A stretch of DNA of 64,000 nt from Riptortus pedestris (lineage: Eukaryota; Arthropoda; Insecta; Hemiptera; Alydidae). The stretch lies in NCBI GenBank assembly GCA_019009955.1, contig CM032229.1:6257001-6321000 (forward strand), written 5' to 3'. The notes below the pieces were generated by a model that was not told where the DNA came from, searched no databases, and saw only the letters and a list, made by a program, of their open reading frames with translations. Shown here piece by piece: positions 1 through 9,700 of this stretch. The position numbers and the translations under genes are program-made. Positions within the stretch are counted from its first letter, which is position 1. Each line of letters starts with the position of its first letter.

Positions 1-1
1 C

Positions 2-717
2 ACACTAATTTGTTCAGACTCACTAAGCTCATTATTAACCCTCCGAGAAATTTACATTGCTCACCCAAAAGCACTAAACATAACAGAAGAAATTCATAAA
101 CAATAAACATACCAAAATACAATTACCCTATATTGGCTGCCAGGACATGAGGACCTTGGAATTAGTACGACAGCAGACTACCAGGCTAAACTAATTACTC
201 AACAAACTCAATACACACAAACAAACTTATTATACGAAGACATAGTGAGACATATACGCCACCGAATCCTAAACAAATGGCAATCAGAATGGATGGAAGT
301 AAAGAACCACCTCCGCAGTATGGAAAGTACTATTAATGAGTGTCCATCGAGCTATAGGAGTACTAGACGGGAGGAAGTAGTTCTTGCCAGACTCAGGATC
401 GGCCACACATATCTGACACATAGACACTTAATGACCAGGACTGATAACCCTATATGCAAATACTGCAACAAACACCTTACGATAAAACACATACTGACAG
501 ACTGCATCCAACGAAAAAACCTCCATTCATCATCATCTAATGTTTATTTATGTCTTATGTTTATTAATTGTCTTTATTACTAGTATTTCATTTTTTATTT
601 GTTGTTTCAGTTTTTTTCTTTTTTTCTATAATTTTGTTTTCATTTTCCATTGTGAAACTTTGAGCCAACTTGCCAAGATGTGGGTGCTCCTGTATAAATA
701 AATAGAAATAAAAATAA
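2..717 (+). pseudogene. 3' end of a non-LTR retrotransposon (RNase H and tail)
   Basis: Reading frame 2 gives an RNase H-like segment: CSDSLSS near position 14, WLPGHEDLG near 137-160, then TADYQAKL. This matches the DS...PGH...AD..A pattern of RNase H domains in Jockey/I/R1-type LINEs. One in-frame TAA at 104-106 breaks it. From 245 to 583 the frame continues with RLRIGHTYLTHRHLM and a C-x2-C...H...C knuckle (CKYC, KHILTDC), typical of the end of such polyproteins. An AT-rich 3' UTR with an A-rich tail ends at about 717, directly against the piggyBac stop codon. The element starts left of the window. It is non-functional as it stands. Confidence 0.8.
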
Positions 718-2571
718 TTATCTATTGTCAGGTGGGGTGTGATATGGAATAAAACAAGACAAGCATAGAGCTACGTCACACTTTAGGCAGCCCAAATGGG
801 ACCGCTTTACCTTTTTACTTAATGAACAATTTGCACATTTTCTATTTTTCGTTTTCAATTGCACTGGCATGTGATCACCCGCGTTCTGGAAACGTATGGA
901 TGACGACGAAACTCTTTTTCCCGTCTTCTTGCTTGAACAATGGTCGCCGATCAGTTGGTCGGCTAGTCTCGATCGAAATTCAAAGTGGGTCATAGGATTT
1001 CGTTTGGGGGAAACCTTTTTGTAGGTGATTTTATACAAAATGTAGCTATTCACAATGGCTGCGTCCGTGAAATAATAGAACAATTTGATCCACCAACGCC
1101 TGCTCTTCCATGCTATATTGTAAGTAGCAAGCATTTGATCAAAGATATCAACACCTCTCATGTGCATATTGTAATCCGTAATCAGTTTGGGAACGCGGAT
1201 CAATTCATTTGCTCCTTGTGGACTTCTTCTTGATTTGACTACGCATTCTTTGGGATTGTGGATTGTTGAAATCATGCAAACTGGGATTCGACCTCTGTCC
1301 CGCCATTTCAGCACCGATATGTCTCCTGACTGGCAGAAGTCTACATCTCCTACACTCTTCATTTCGCTGGTATTCTTTAATTTATCATACGGGAAACCAG
1401 GGCGATTGCCACGCAAAGTAGCACAGCAAAAAAACCCATTTCTCAGCAACTTCTCAGCGAGTTGTATACTTGAAAAAAAATCGTCGAAATACAACATGTA
1501 TCCTCGGTTAGCATAGGAGGCTGTCGCTTGTGTGACGACTCGCTCTCCAAGTCCTTCTCCCGATTGTGTTGGATCCGCTCTGCCAGTATATACTTCCATG
1601 TGCAGTGCGTATGAACTCTCCGAGTCACAGAGAAGCCAGACTTTGATGCCTCGTTCTATGGATTTCAACTGCTTCGAACCGATTCTATCTTTGCATTTCG
1701 CCATTGACTCACCAATAGTCATCCGACGCGATGGATTGTAGAGCAACTTGAACCTACTATTGAGGTAGGTGATCATTGGCCGGACTTTATACAGCAGGTC
1801 GAATCCTGGGGCATTTCTGGGGGGTTGAGCTGCATTATCGTTGAGGTGGAGCAACCTTAAAATGTTTAAGAAACGCTTTACTGGCATTATTTCCCCGATT
1901 CGTTCTACTTTGCAATTTCTGTCATTGGACCAGTACTGGCGTATTGACGGCACTTTGTGGAACCCCATAATGATGAGCATCCCCAGGAATGCTCTCAACT
2001 CTTCCATCGACATGTCCAGGGTCTTGTTCTGCTGTCTGGCGTAGAGGTTGGACTGATAAAGAACATTTTGCAAAAAGTTTTCTGTAAAAAATTGAAAAAA
2101 TATTTGCATTGGGCTGTTTATGTCCACTTGCGCGTAGTTAGAGGGGCCGGACGGAGGTTCCACGTATTTAAACTTTCTGAATTGCTTTGATTCCCGCGCC
2201 TCCTTCCGCCATCGAAGGCTAGTCGCATCCAACTCCTCCCAATAGTCTTCTCCCATCGGATCATCTGTGTGAGGAAAGAGTGATGGAGGTATGCAATCAC
2301 GAGACGCGCTAGTTCCTGGGAGGGTAAGGCCAGGCATGGTGGTTCCTGGTCTGGCAGATCTCGGGGCAGCTGGAGATACAGTTGTTCTTGGAGTTGTAGA
2401 AGGGATCGAAGCTTCGGAGTATCTCGAAGAAAAGCCAGATAGAGCCGGAACCCTGTCATCGTAGTCAGAATCTTCGTCCCAATCTGATGCATTCGCCATA
2501 TCCTCAGTAATCATAAAATGAACTCCATAAACATCATCTGGTTCTTCTAAACCAAATACATAGTTGGCCAT
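718..2571 (-). CDS. piggyBac-family transposase, full-length ORF, altered catalytic site
   Basis: 617 codons, single uninterrupted frame from ATG at 2571. Order: acidic, Ser/Thr/Pro-rich N-terminus (1-105), DDE_Tnp_1_7-type core (about 145-515), then a cysteine-rich C-terminal finger (C579, C582, C595, C598, C603, C606, H611) of the kind that binds piggyBac ends. Family members cut and paste DNA at TTAA using three Asp residues. The second (D363 in YFDDFF) and third (D475 in GVDIFDQ) are present. The first, normally in an I-D-E motif, is Gly: residues 286-288 are IGE (GGT codon at 1711-1713). The protein is therefore probably inactive for cleavage unless this is a sequencing error. I found no clear terminal inverted repeats or TTAA pair; the left side is cut short by the LINE tail at 717. 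It could be a dying transposon or a domesticated derivative; the sequence alone does not decide. Confidence 0.92.
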   Translation of the reverse strand: MANYVFGLEEPDDVYGVHFMITEDMANASDWDEDSDYDDRVPALSGFSSRYSEASIPSTTPRTTVSPAAPRSARPGTTMPGLTLPGTSASRDCIPPSLFPHTDDPMGEDYWEELDATSLRWRKEARESKQFRKFKYVEPPSGPSNYAQVDINSPMQIFFQFFTENFLQNVLYQSNLYARQQNKTLDMSMEELRAFLGMLIIMGFHKVPSIRQYWSNDRNCKVERIGEIMPVKRFLNILRLLHLNDNAAQPPRNAPGFDLLYKVRPMITYLNSRFKLLYNPSRRMTIGESMAKCKDRIGSKQLKSIERGIKVWLLCDSESSYALHMEVYTGRADPTQSGEGLGERVVTQATASYANRGYMLYFDDFFSSIQLAEKLLRNGFFCCATLRGNRPGFPYDKLKNTSEMKSVGDVDFCQSGDISVLKWRDRGRIPVCMISTIHNPKECVVKSRRSPQGANELIRVPKLITDYNMHMRGVDIFDQMLATYNIAWKSRRWWIKLFYYFTDAAIVNSYILYKITYKKVSPKRNPMTHFEFRSRLADQLIGDHCSSKKTGKRVSSSSIRFQNAGDHMPVQLKTKNRKCANCSLSKKVKRSHLGCLKCDVALCLSCFIPYHTPPDNR

Positions 2572-2694
2572 CTAAGGAATAAGAAAAATAAAACCAAAAT
2601 TAATTTCAAATAATAAGAAGCTTCATGAAAAATATCAATATAATCATACAATTGATAACAAGTTTAATTTTTTTAATTAAAAAAACATACATAT

Positions 2695-3281
2695 TGTTGC
2701 GTGAAAGATTGGCAGAGAAAGAGAGAGCCCCGTGTTTGATCTAATTGGGGCCATTCTAAGTAGGGCCGCCGGCAGAATCTAATTAAGGCCTCTAGGAACT
2801 TCTAGACCTTTCTCGAACATGGAACCTTCTATGCCTAGACATTTCTACAAGCATTTAAAAGGAAGTCTCACAGTCCCCACAGTCAGTTTTACGGTCAGAC
2901 GTCTTGATGGTCACATCAGTGCTACAGAGCGACTTAGTGCAGTGCGGTAAAGTGTTGTGCTGTGAAGAAAAGTGTTGTGCCGTGTTTGTAAGTAACAGTT
3001 TAGTGCCGTGTTTAAGACAGTGCAGTGCCGCGAAGTAAAGGACAGTGCAGTGACGCGTTTTGTGAATTTCAGTGACCGTGAGTGAATTATTGGACTGTGA
3101 AATATGAAGAACAGTGACACTCTCAGGGTCATACTGTGAGTAGTAATAATCAAGAGTATTGTGCATTGTGAAATAAATTGTGCAGTGTTAAACTGTGAAA
3201 CTTGTGTGTGTTTAATTTTGCAATCCAAAAGAACTCTTATTAACAACGTTTTATTACTGGTTTTGTAATAAAAACGTAAGA
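2695..3281 (+). repeat. possible solo LTR or promoter-bearing insertion
   Basis: A segment starting TGTTGCG, more GC-rich than its surroundings, contains a TATA-like ATTTAAAA (2853-2860), an arthropod initiator TCAGT about 30 bp later (2883-2887), many GTGCAGTG repeats, and AATAAA at 3172-3177. This U3-R-U5-like order suggests a solo LTR. Possible ATAT duplications flank it (2691-2694 and 3282-3285), but the right end does not finish in the usual CA. It splits an AT-rich stretch from a family A fragment. A host or transposon promoter is the alternative. Confidence 0.3.
3245..3276. repeat. short perfect hairpin
   Basis: ACGTTTTATTAC is followed after a 7-nt loop by GTAATAAAAACGT, near the right end of the putative LTR. 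It could mark the element terminus or be an RNA structure; function unknown. Confidence 0.5.
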
Positions 3282-3294
3282 ATATATACACATA

Positions 3295-3383
3295 CAATTT
3301 CAATGGACCTCATTTTCGTCATCGAAAATCGCGTCATGAGTACAGCCTCAATAGCTAGTTTCTCTTAAGGGAAATCTACTAAA
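3295..3383 (-). repeat. family A 5' terminal fragment
   Basis: Reverse-strand copy of the family A 5' end: GACCTCATTTTCGTCATC, then a degenerate terminal palindrome TCTCTTAAGGGAAATCTACT. It abuts the putative LTR. Confidence 0.75.
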
Positions 3384-4594
3384 ACAAAACGGTACAAATA
3401 ACTCGCTGAATTCTTGAGTTACGGAAAAATGAGTCGTGCAATAATTGCAGAGCATCAACAAGATTGGTTCTATTACATTTTATGATCCGATTCATAATAA
3501 CGGAGACATTTTGATTTTCAAAATCCCCCGCACTATAAACCCCAGGCCCGATTCAGCCAATAACAAATATAAGCTTTAGTGTTTACCGAAACTGTTAGAT
3601 ATCGAGTATGGTATAGATCAAATTAACATTTTCAAGGCAAAAACGTAAAGCCTTAAATGATGACATCACACAGCGTATTTGCATTTACCTCACACAGGAA
3701 AAGCTCCATGAAAACAATTTTTGGTATTTAAGCTTCCAATAAAGTGGTTCATGCTATAACAGCTTATTTTTAATATGGCACCAGTAGGAGTGGGGCTTTA
3801 TTGTAGGACATAAAAATGGAAATATCTCGGTTAATAATGAAGTTAGTGAAAACTCGCACATAATAGCATTTGTAGAACATTTAACTGGCAATAAGATTTG
3901 AGCTATACACTTTTTCGATTAAAAGTACAATAACGGAGATATTTCTAATTTTCGAAATTCCTCCTCTAAACCACCCCCCTCTTTACATTCCGATTTCAGC
4001 CGTAAACATACTTGATCTTTCTTTTTACATAAAACGTTTAAATATCCTGTTTGGTAACGACCAAACATAAATTACAACCGCTAAGTGTCAACAGACATTA
4101 ATATATAAATCTATATAGCTCTAACGGTCTCAAGTTTTGTCTGATCGATATATAATCTTTTTATGTAAAAAGAAAGATCGAGTTTGTTAATGTCTGAAAT
4201 CGGACTAGTGGGGGGGGGGGATTAGAGGGGAAAAATTTCGGACATTTGCAATAAGATTGGTTCAATACAATTTTTCAATCCGACGCATAATAACCAAGCT
4301 ATTAAAAGTTTTCGAAAATCCTCCCCTCTAACCCCCCCCCCACTTGTCGGATTTCTGCTATTAACGAAATTGATCTTTCTTTTTATATAAAACCCATAAA
4401 TATCGAGTTTGGCAACGATTAAACACAAATTGCAACGCTAGAGCGGCGATCAGACAAATATATATATAATTTTGAACGGACCTCATTTTCGCTATCTCCT
4501 GGGAAGGATCGATGGACATTTGAAATATTTTTTCGAAAATCGCGTCATGAGTACGACCTCAATAGCTGATTTCCCTTGAGGGAAATCTGCTAAT
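3384..4594 (-). repeat. family A copy with an internal inverted duplication
   Basis: Mostly reverse-strand family A, ending in a good 5' palindrome (CTGATTTCCCTTGAGGGAAA near 4562-4590). Between about 3990 and 4235 the module with the C-tract, TTTCAGCCGTAAAC and CTTTCTTTTTACATAAA is followed by its own inverse (TTATGTAAAAAGAAAG, CTGAAATCGGAC, G-tract), making a head-to-head arrangement of two family A halves. Confidence 0.75.
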
Positions 4595-5017
4595 TCAAAA
4601 TAATTCCGTTTTTATAATTCGAATCCTATATAAGCAACCTTGTTAAGCTATTGATTTTCTATGATTATTATAACTCGGATTTTAAGAGAGTTATTCGGGC
4701 AAATAACACATATGACAATACAATATTAATATGAATATTTTAAGTAATGCATAAGTAAATAATTTAACTTACCTTTCTGAGGTAGGAGAGGATGAACTAA
4801 GAAAATCAGTAGAGATAATACAGGAGCACTGTGTGAAATGCAAGTGATGGGTGGAAGGTTAGAAGGGGCAAGGGTTTCCAGGGAAGCCGCAATTCTCGGC
4901 TATGATCGGCTATACTCGGCTCCAGCCTCAGCCTGTTTTCCAGATAGCCACGCTACCTAGTGACAAAACTAGAAACTATTCCTGCATTCTTCCCGCCAAG
5001 TTTAAGTTTTAGCAGAT
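4595..5017. other. no recognised feature
   Basis: AT-rich to about 4775, then a more mixed stretch with a CTCGGCTA motif repeated near 4895-4920. No exon, RNA gene or repeat end recognised. Confidence 0.5.
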
Positions 5018-5116
5018 TTCCCATAATGGGGAAAAAAGCTATTAAGGTTGTTTTTAAACATTTTCTTCAAATGTCCTTCGATCCTACCCAGGATATATAT
5101 ACTATGTATATTTAAA
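5018..5116 (+). repeat. family A 5' end, truncated by a MITE
   Basis: Begins TTTAGCAGATTTCCC with a degenerate palindrome, then TTCAAATGTCCTTCGATCC. It ends in the short TA-rich region where the MITE at 5117 is inserted. Confidence 0.75.
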
Positions 5117-5324
5117 CTACTCAAAAGTGAATAGGGATATTGGTTATTTTTTCTTATCCTATTAATTTTAATTAAATCGACCTTAATTAAATTACTTTTT
5201 ATGGGGCGGGGGAAGACAATAATTTCTAATAAATATTAATGATATTTATAATTTAAAGAAAAAAAAAATGCTCTGCCCCACAAAGACCACAAAACAGCCA
5301 ATATCCCTATTCATTTTTGAGCAG
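5117..5324. mobile_element. mariner-like MITE with about 27-bp inverted ends
   Basis: Left end CTACTCAAAAGTGAATAGGG and the reverse complement of the right end, CTGCTCAAAAATGAATAGGG, match over about 27 bp with two differences, both ending in ATATTGG. The 208-bp element has no ORF. It sits in a TA-rich tract, consistent with TA target duplication, although exact duplications cannot be separated from the surrounding TATA. Tc1/mariner assignment is inferred from the end sequence and the TA context. Confidence 0.7.
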
Positions 5325-5774
5325 TATATATATATCAAAAGAATTTGTTTAAAAAATATTCATTTTTATTTAGGCATTTTTCTAAAAGTTTATAGAAACA
5401 TCAGACATTTTAAACAGTTTACTTAAAGAATAATATTTTAAGTCTCCTCCATACATTTTTTTTTTTTTACCTTCATCAAGAATAATGCAATAGAATGAGT
5501 GGCGTAAGTTTCTTAATGAAGTCAAATTAATATGTTATTGATTTTTTTTAAAATTTTTCATCACTTTATTTGTTCTTTCTTTATGTATATTATTTATTTT
5601 TTTGTTTCCTTTTTCTTTTATTTTTATATTTCAAAAACAAATTTATGAACTACATTTCTTATATACAAGATCGTGATATATTATGAGCATACATGATATA
5701 TACTACAGTAGTATGGTACACGCAGTAAATAAACGCCTTTTGTGCATGCACACATTACAAAATGTAAGGTGAAA

Positions 5775-5776
<2 letters not shown>

Positions 5777-5857
<81 letters not shown>
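5777..5857. repeat. (TA)n microsatellite, about 40 units
   Basis: Uninterrupted TA dinucleotide run, next to the family A fragment that follows. Open frames across it (Ile-Tyr repeats) are artefacts. Confidence 0.97.
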
Positions 5858-5862
<5 letters not shown>

Positions 5863-5874
5863 ACAACACTTTTT

Positions 5875-6205
5875 GCTTAATCATTACCAAACTCGATATA
5901 TCGAACCAGGAATAGTGGGGGTTTAGAGAGGGGGAATTAGAAAATTCAAAATATCTCCATTATTATTTGTTGGATAGTAAAAGGTTATAGAGTCAATTTT
6001 GTTAAAATATTAAAGCTCTGCAATTTTTTTGTAACTCATGTACTAAGGGAGTTATTGCACTTTCTTCTTTTAAGCATTCAGTAACTCTCCCCCCCCCCTC
6101 CTCTTACTCATGCTTTTTTCCATAAAAAAAGAGAATATGTGGTGGGAGATCAGCATCATGAGGGAATTCTGTTCTATTTAGGTAGCCCCTGCTTGACAGA
6201 CTTTT
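5875..6205 (+). repeat. family A 3' part
   Basis: Contains ACCAAACTCGATAT, GTGGGGGTTTAGAG, a C-tract, and the 3' hairpin region TAGCCCCTGCTTGACAGA followed by CTTTTA. Degenerate relative to better copies at 11.4 and 56.9 kb. Confidence 0.7.
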
Positions 6206-6614
6206 ATATTTTGGCCTATATGTTTAGTGTAGTCTACATGTTTTTTGGCACCTCTTCCCATAAATATTTACTCTAGAAAAAAGCATTTCAACCTTAAAGC
6301 TAGTGAGTCCTACCAATGACTACTAATGTTTGATTATGAGGCCTGCCAATGGCATAAAGCTTTCATTCCACATTTTTAATGTCGTCAAAAAACATCTCAA
6401 GGGGTGACATATCACCCATGAGGAATTGAATCTATCTAAAGGAATTGAAGAGCAAGTGTAAGTTTTATTCTTGGCCCACCCGAACACTGTATTGAATATT
6501 AAATATGATAATTAAAAGTAAAGGGACTTGAGTGGATGAAAAAAATTGAATCCCCCAACTGGATTTAACTGCATTGCAGATGCTCAAGTTAATAGCGTTA
6601 TTCTTGATTTTCAG

Positions 6615-6744
6615 TTACAAGGAGTCATTTGGGCTTTCCTGGCAGTCTACAGCGTTGGCATATATGCTTGCACCTTTGACTACCCTTACTATAACAGCAA
6701 TGAAAACACTGTTGGAAATATATTTTTCTATTCCTACTTGCAAG
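6615..6744 (+). CDS. tetraspan gene, first visible coding exon
   Basis: Acceptor TTGATTTTCAG, donor CAAG|GTGAGA, exit phase 1. Encodes LQGVIWAFLAVYSVGIYACT and ends ...FFYSYLQ: the first hydrophobic segment plus an aromatic-rich loop. The frame left of the acceptor has no ATG (only a TTG at 6546), so an upstream exon must supply the start. Confidence 0.82.
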
Positions 6745-9700
6745 GTGAGACTTCTCGAAGTATGACCATTACCTCATAGTACAAAACGTTTATGACTTTA
6801 ATATGGACAAGAGGATATTTATAAATTTCAAAAACCTATTAGTAAAAAACTGCCAAGTAGACTAAAAATTGCTTTTGGTTCATTTGAACTGAACCAAACT
6901 ATTAATTAAGTAGATTCCAATTAATTTCTTTACATGCTCTTATATGCTTACTTAAATTGGGAAATAAACTATTGAATATCCTTCAAATTACAATTGGTAA
7001 AATAGTATTCAGTTCATGCATTTTTTTCTGTCATGAATGCAACATTTCAATTTCTGATTTCCCTCTTAATTAGTTGTTGCTCCTATTTTTTCATTAAATA
7101 CAAAATCTTATTTTTTAATAATATTAATGACTTTCTTTACATTTTTGTATGGTATTGCATTTTAATTGAATTGTTGATACAAAATAAATAATTCCCCGAA
7201 ATGTATTTGGTTCAGGTTTTTTTTTTTGTGTATGAAAAGTTAGTGAGAAAAAATATGAAGGTTGAAATTTAATAAGCTGACATAAACAGTTGAAATATAA
7301 ATATAAACAATTTTTTGAATCTTCTCACTTGTTTTCATGGTCTTTTTGATACAATTTTTACTTTCTTGTACAAAGAAAAGGAAGTATTATAATCACAGAA
7401 ATTGTTGGTTTTCAGATATCAATGGAATTACCTTTTTTGATCCTCCCTGAACTCATTTGAGTAGTTTCATCTGTACGCATCTCGCATAAATAAAAAATAT
7501 GTAGCCTTAAAATATTGAAATCTCATCTTTGAGATCGCCCTAACACCTACTTATCAACCTCCACTTTCAATCAAAATCAACTAAGGAGGAGAAGGATTGA
7601 GGGGGGGGGGTAGAGTGGGGTGAAAATAAGAAGTGTCTCTATACATATTAGAGTTACAAAAACATTGTATAGGATGTTTTTTTAACTAATAAGAACCGAT
7701 CTAAAAATTATGTTCTATGACATTTTTTGATCTGATTGATTGGAATAGAGATATCCTTATGACTTTCAAGTGACAATTTCAAATAACAACCAACCATTTA
7801 ATTTTCTCTATTAAATAGGAGTACAAGGAAGTTCATGTATGCCAACATTGGATTTTGTTTATTTCAAGGAGTATCCTAATTAAAAGCTAGTAATTTCTAA
7901 ATTAATTAGTTTAAATCACAGAATTACACTTTGCATCATTCAAATGGAAACATTTAATGCCTACATATTTTTTCGAATAATTTAAACTCAAAAAACAAAA
8001 TAAATGTTCAATATTTATAATATTTTTGTTTGGCACATTCTTTCTAAAACTGAATTATTTTTAAAACTATACATGTTTTTTTTTTCTTTGCAGGGGGATG
8101 TCGGTTAGACCCGACAAAACCTATACCTATAATGAACCCTCCACACAGGACTTATGCTATTATGCTGACATATGGAATAGTTAGTGCAGTATGGATCCCA
8201 TCAGCTTTGCTAGTCTTAAGTAATTTAAAACTTTATCTTTATTTTATAAAATGTGTAAACTAAATTCAATAATAATAATTATTACTCAGGCCAGACATTA
8301 AAAAGCTACTTTATTATTTTTAACTAATCTTCTTGCACTTGTTGTTGGACCAAGAAAGATCTCATAGCCTAGGGCTTACCAAGTAAATAATCCAAAATCC
8401 TTTTTAAAATTAGTAAATATGTCTACATTTTTGCCAACTTTCTAATGTCAATATTTTCAACTAGTTTTAATCAAAATTCATATTAATTAATTCCTATGTG
8501 CAGGGTGATCAGAGTTAAACAGTGCAAAGAAACCATAGTTAATATAAGGCTTTTTACATGTGCAACTAACAATTATATGCTTCTATGTTTCAATATTTAG
8601 TATTATACACAACTTTAATCCTCCTTTTGTTTTATTCAATTTAGTAATAGCTGTGAACAGAATTCGAGGCAAAACCGGAGCACGCTGCTACTATCCATGG
8701 ATTTTAACAACTGGAACACTACTCATTTTAGACATCGTCGCAACTATTATTTATGCCATTGACATTACTCATACTATGGTATGTATAATTTATTAATACA
8801 TTATAATGTATGTATGAATAGTGTGTATTTTTCATATCATGCCTCCCTTATAACCCCCAATCCTACTCCCTTCATGGACAGGAGATATAGGGTTACCATA
8901 AAATATAACTACCTTATTCGTACCTGGACTCATTTCCGAGTTTTAGTGGCATACACATTCTACGCTTTATGTTATAATATATATTGATTATATTATTTAT
9001 TATACAATGTGCAGGAGGTGCATAAACTAAGAAGATTTCCCAATATACCATCACCAAAGGTAGGAATATGACATGCTGATGATCTGATGTCACCATCTGT
9101 TCTCTGTTCCTCTCCTACAATGAAACCTATGTAAACAGGAATTAATACGTTAGCTGGAGATAAGATGTTTACTGACTGAAGTACTTGAAGTTTAAGATTG
9201 AATGAGTAAAAGTGGAAGTTTATCAACGACAGTGCTCCTTGTGGAGCTTTCTGTGTGCGCATGCATACAACAGTCTAACACCTCGCCGCTGGAACTGTGA
9301 AGCTCACAGTTCCATACAAACCTTTTTGTATCTTTTTTCATTAACTGGGAGATGGTTACTGCATTATGCTTAAGGATTATATGTTATACAAGTATAAAGG
9401 AATAATTAAAGAAAAAAGGCTCATTATATTAAATGTTATAGATAATATCAAGTTGAAATTGGGGGTGCTGCAGTTCCACAGTGCCTACAAGCGAGTCACC
9501 ACTGTTACCAACTAAAAAAATCAAATAACTCTGTCAATATTTGGGTTAGAGAAGGAAGTAAAAGTCATGCTCATCAATAATTAGTGGTTCCCTTGCTGCT
9601 TTGAATGGCTACTGCTGCAGAGACTCGATGGAGAAAGTATGTCTTCAAATTGACCTTATTGCGAGGTACAGTTCCCAGTTGCATGCATTACCTCCAGTGG

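Noticed and set aside
4200..4230. G-runs (7-11 G) in many places as G-quadruplexes
   Set aside because: Each is usually a single homopolymer run at a fixed position in family A rather than four spaced runs, so intramolecular quadruplexes are not supported.
5681..5890. Open frames of alternating Ile-Tyr or similar across (TA)n tracts (also at 39.6, 41.7, 43.5, 52.3 and 60.9 kb)
   Set aside because: They are translations of microsatellites and have no coding content outside the repeat, except for the distinct retrotransposon tail after 41772.
6574..6765. Alternative hydrophobic frame (starting MQMLKL) over the first visible exon
   Set aside because: It looks membrane-like but joins to the next exon with an immediate stop; the chosen frame fits all later phases.
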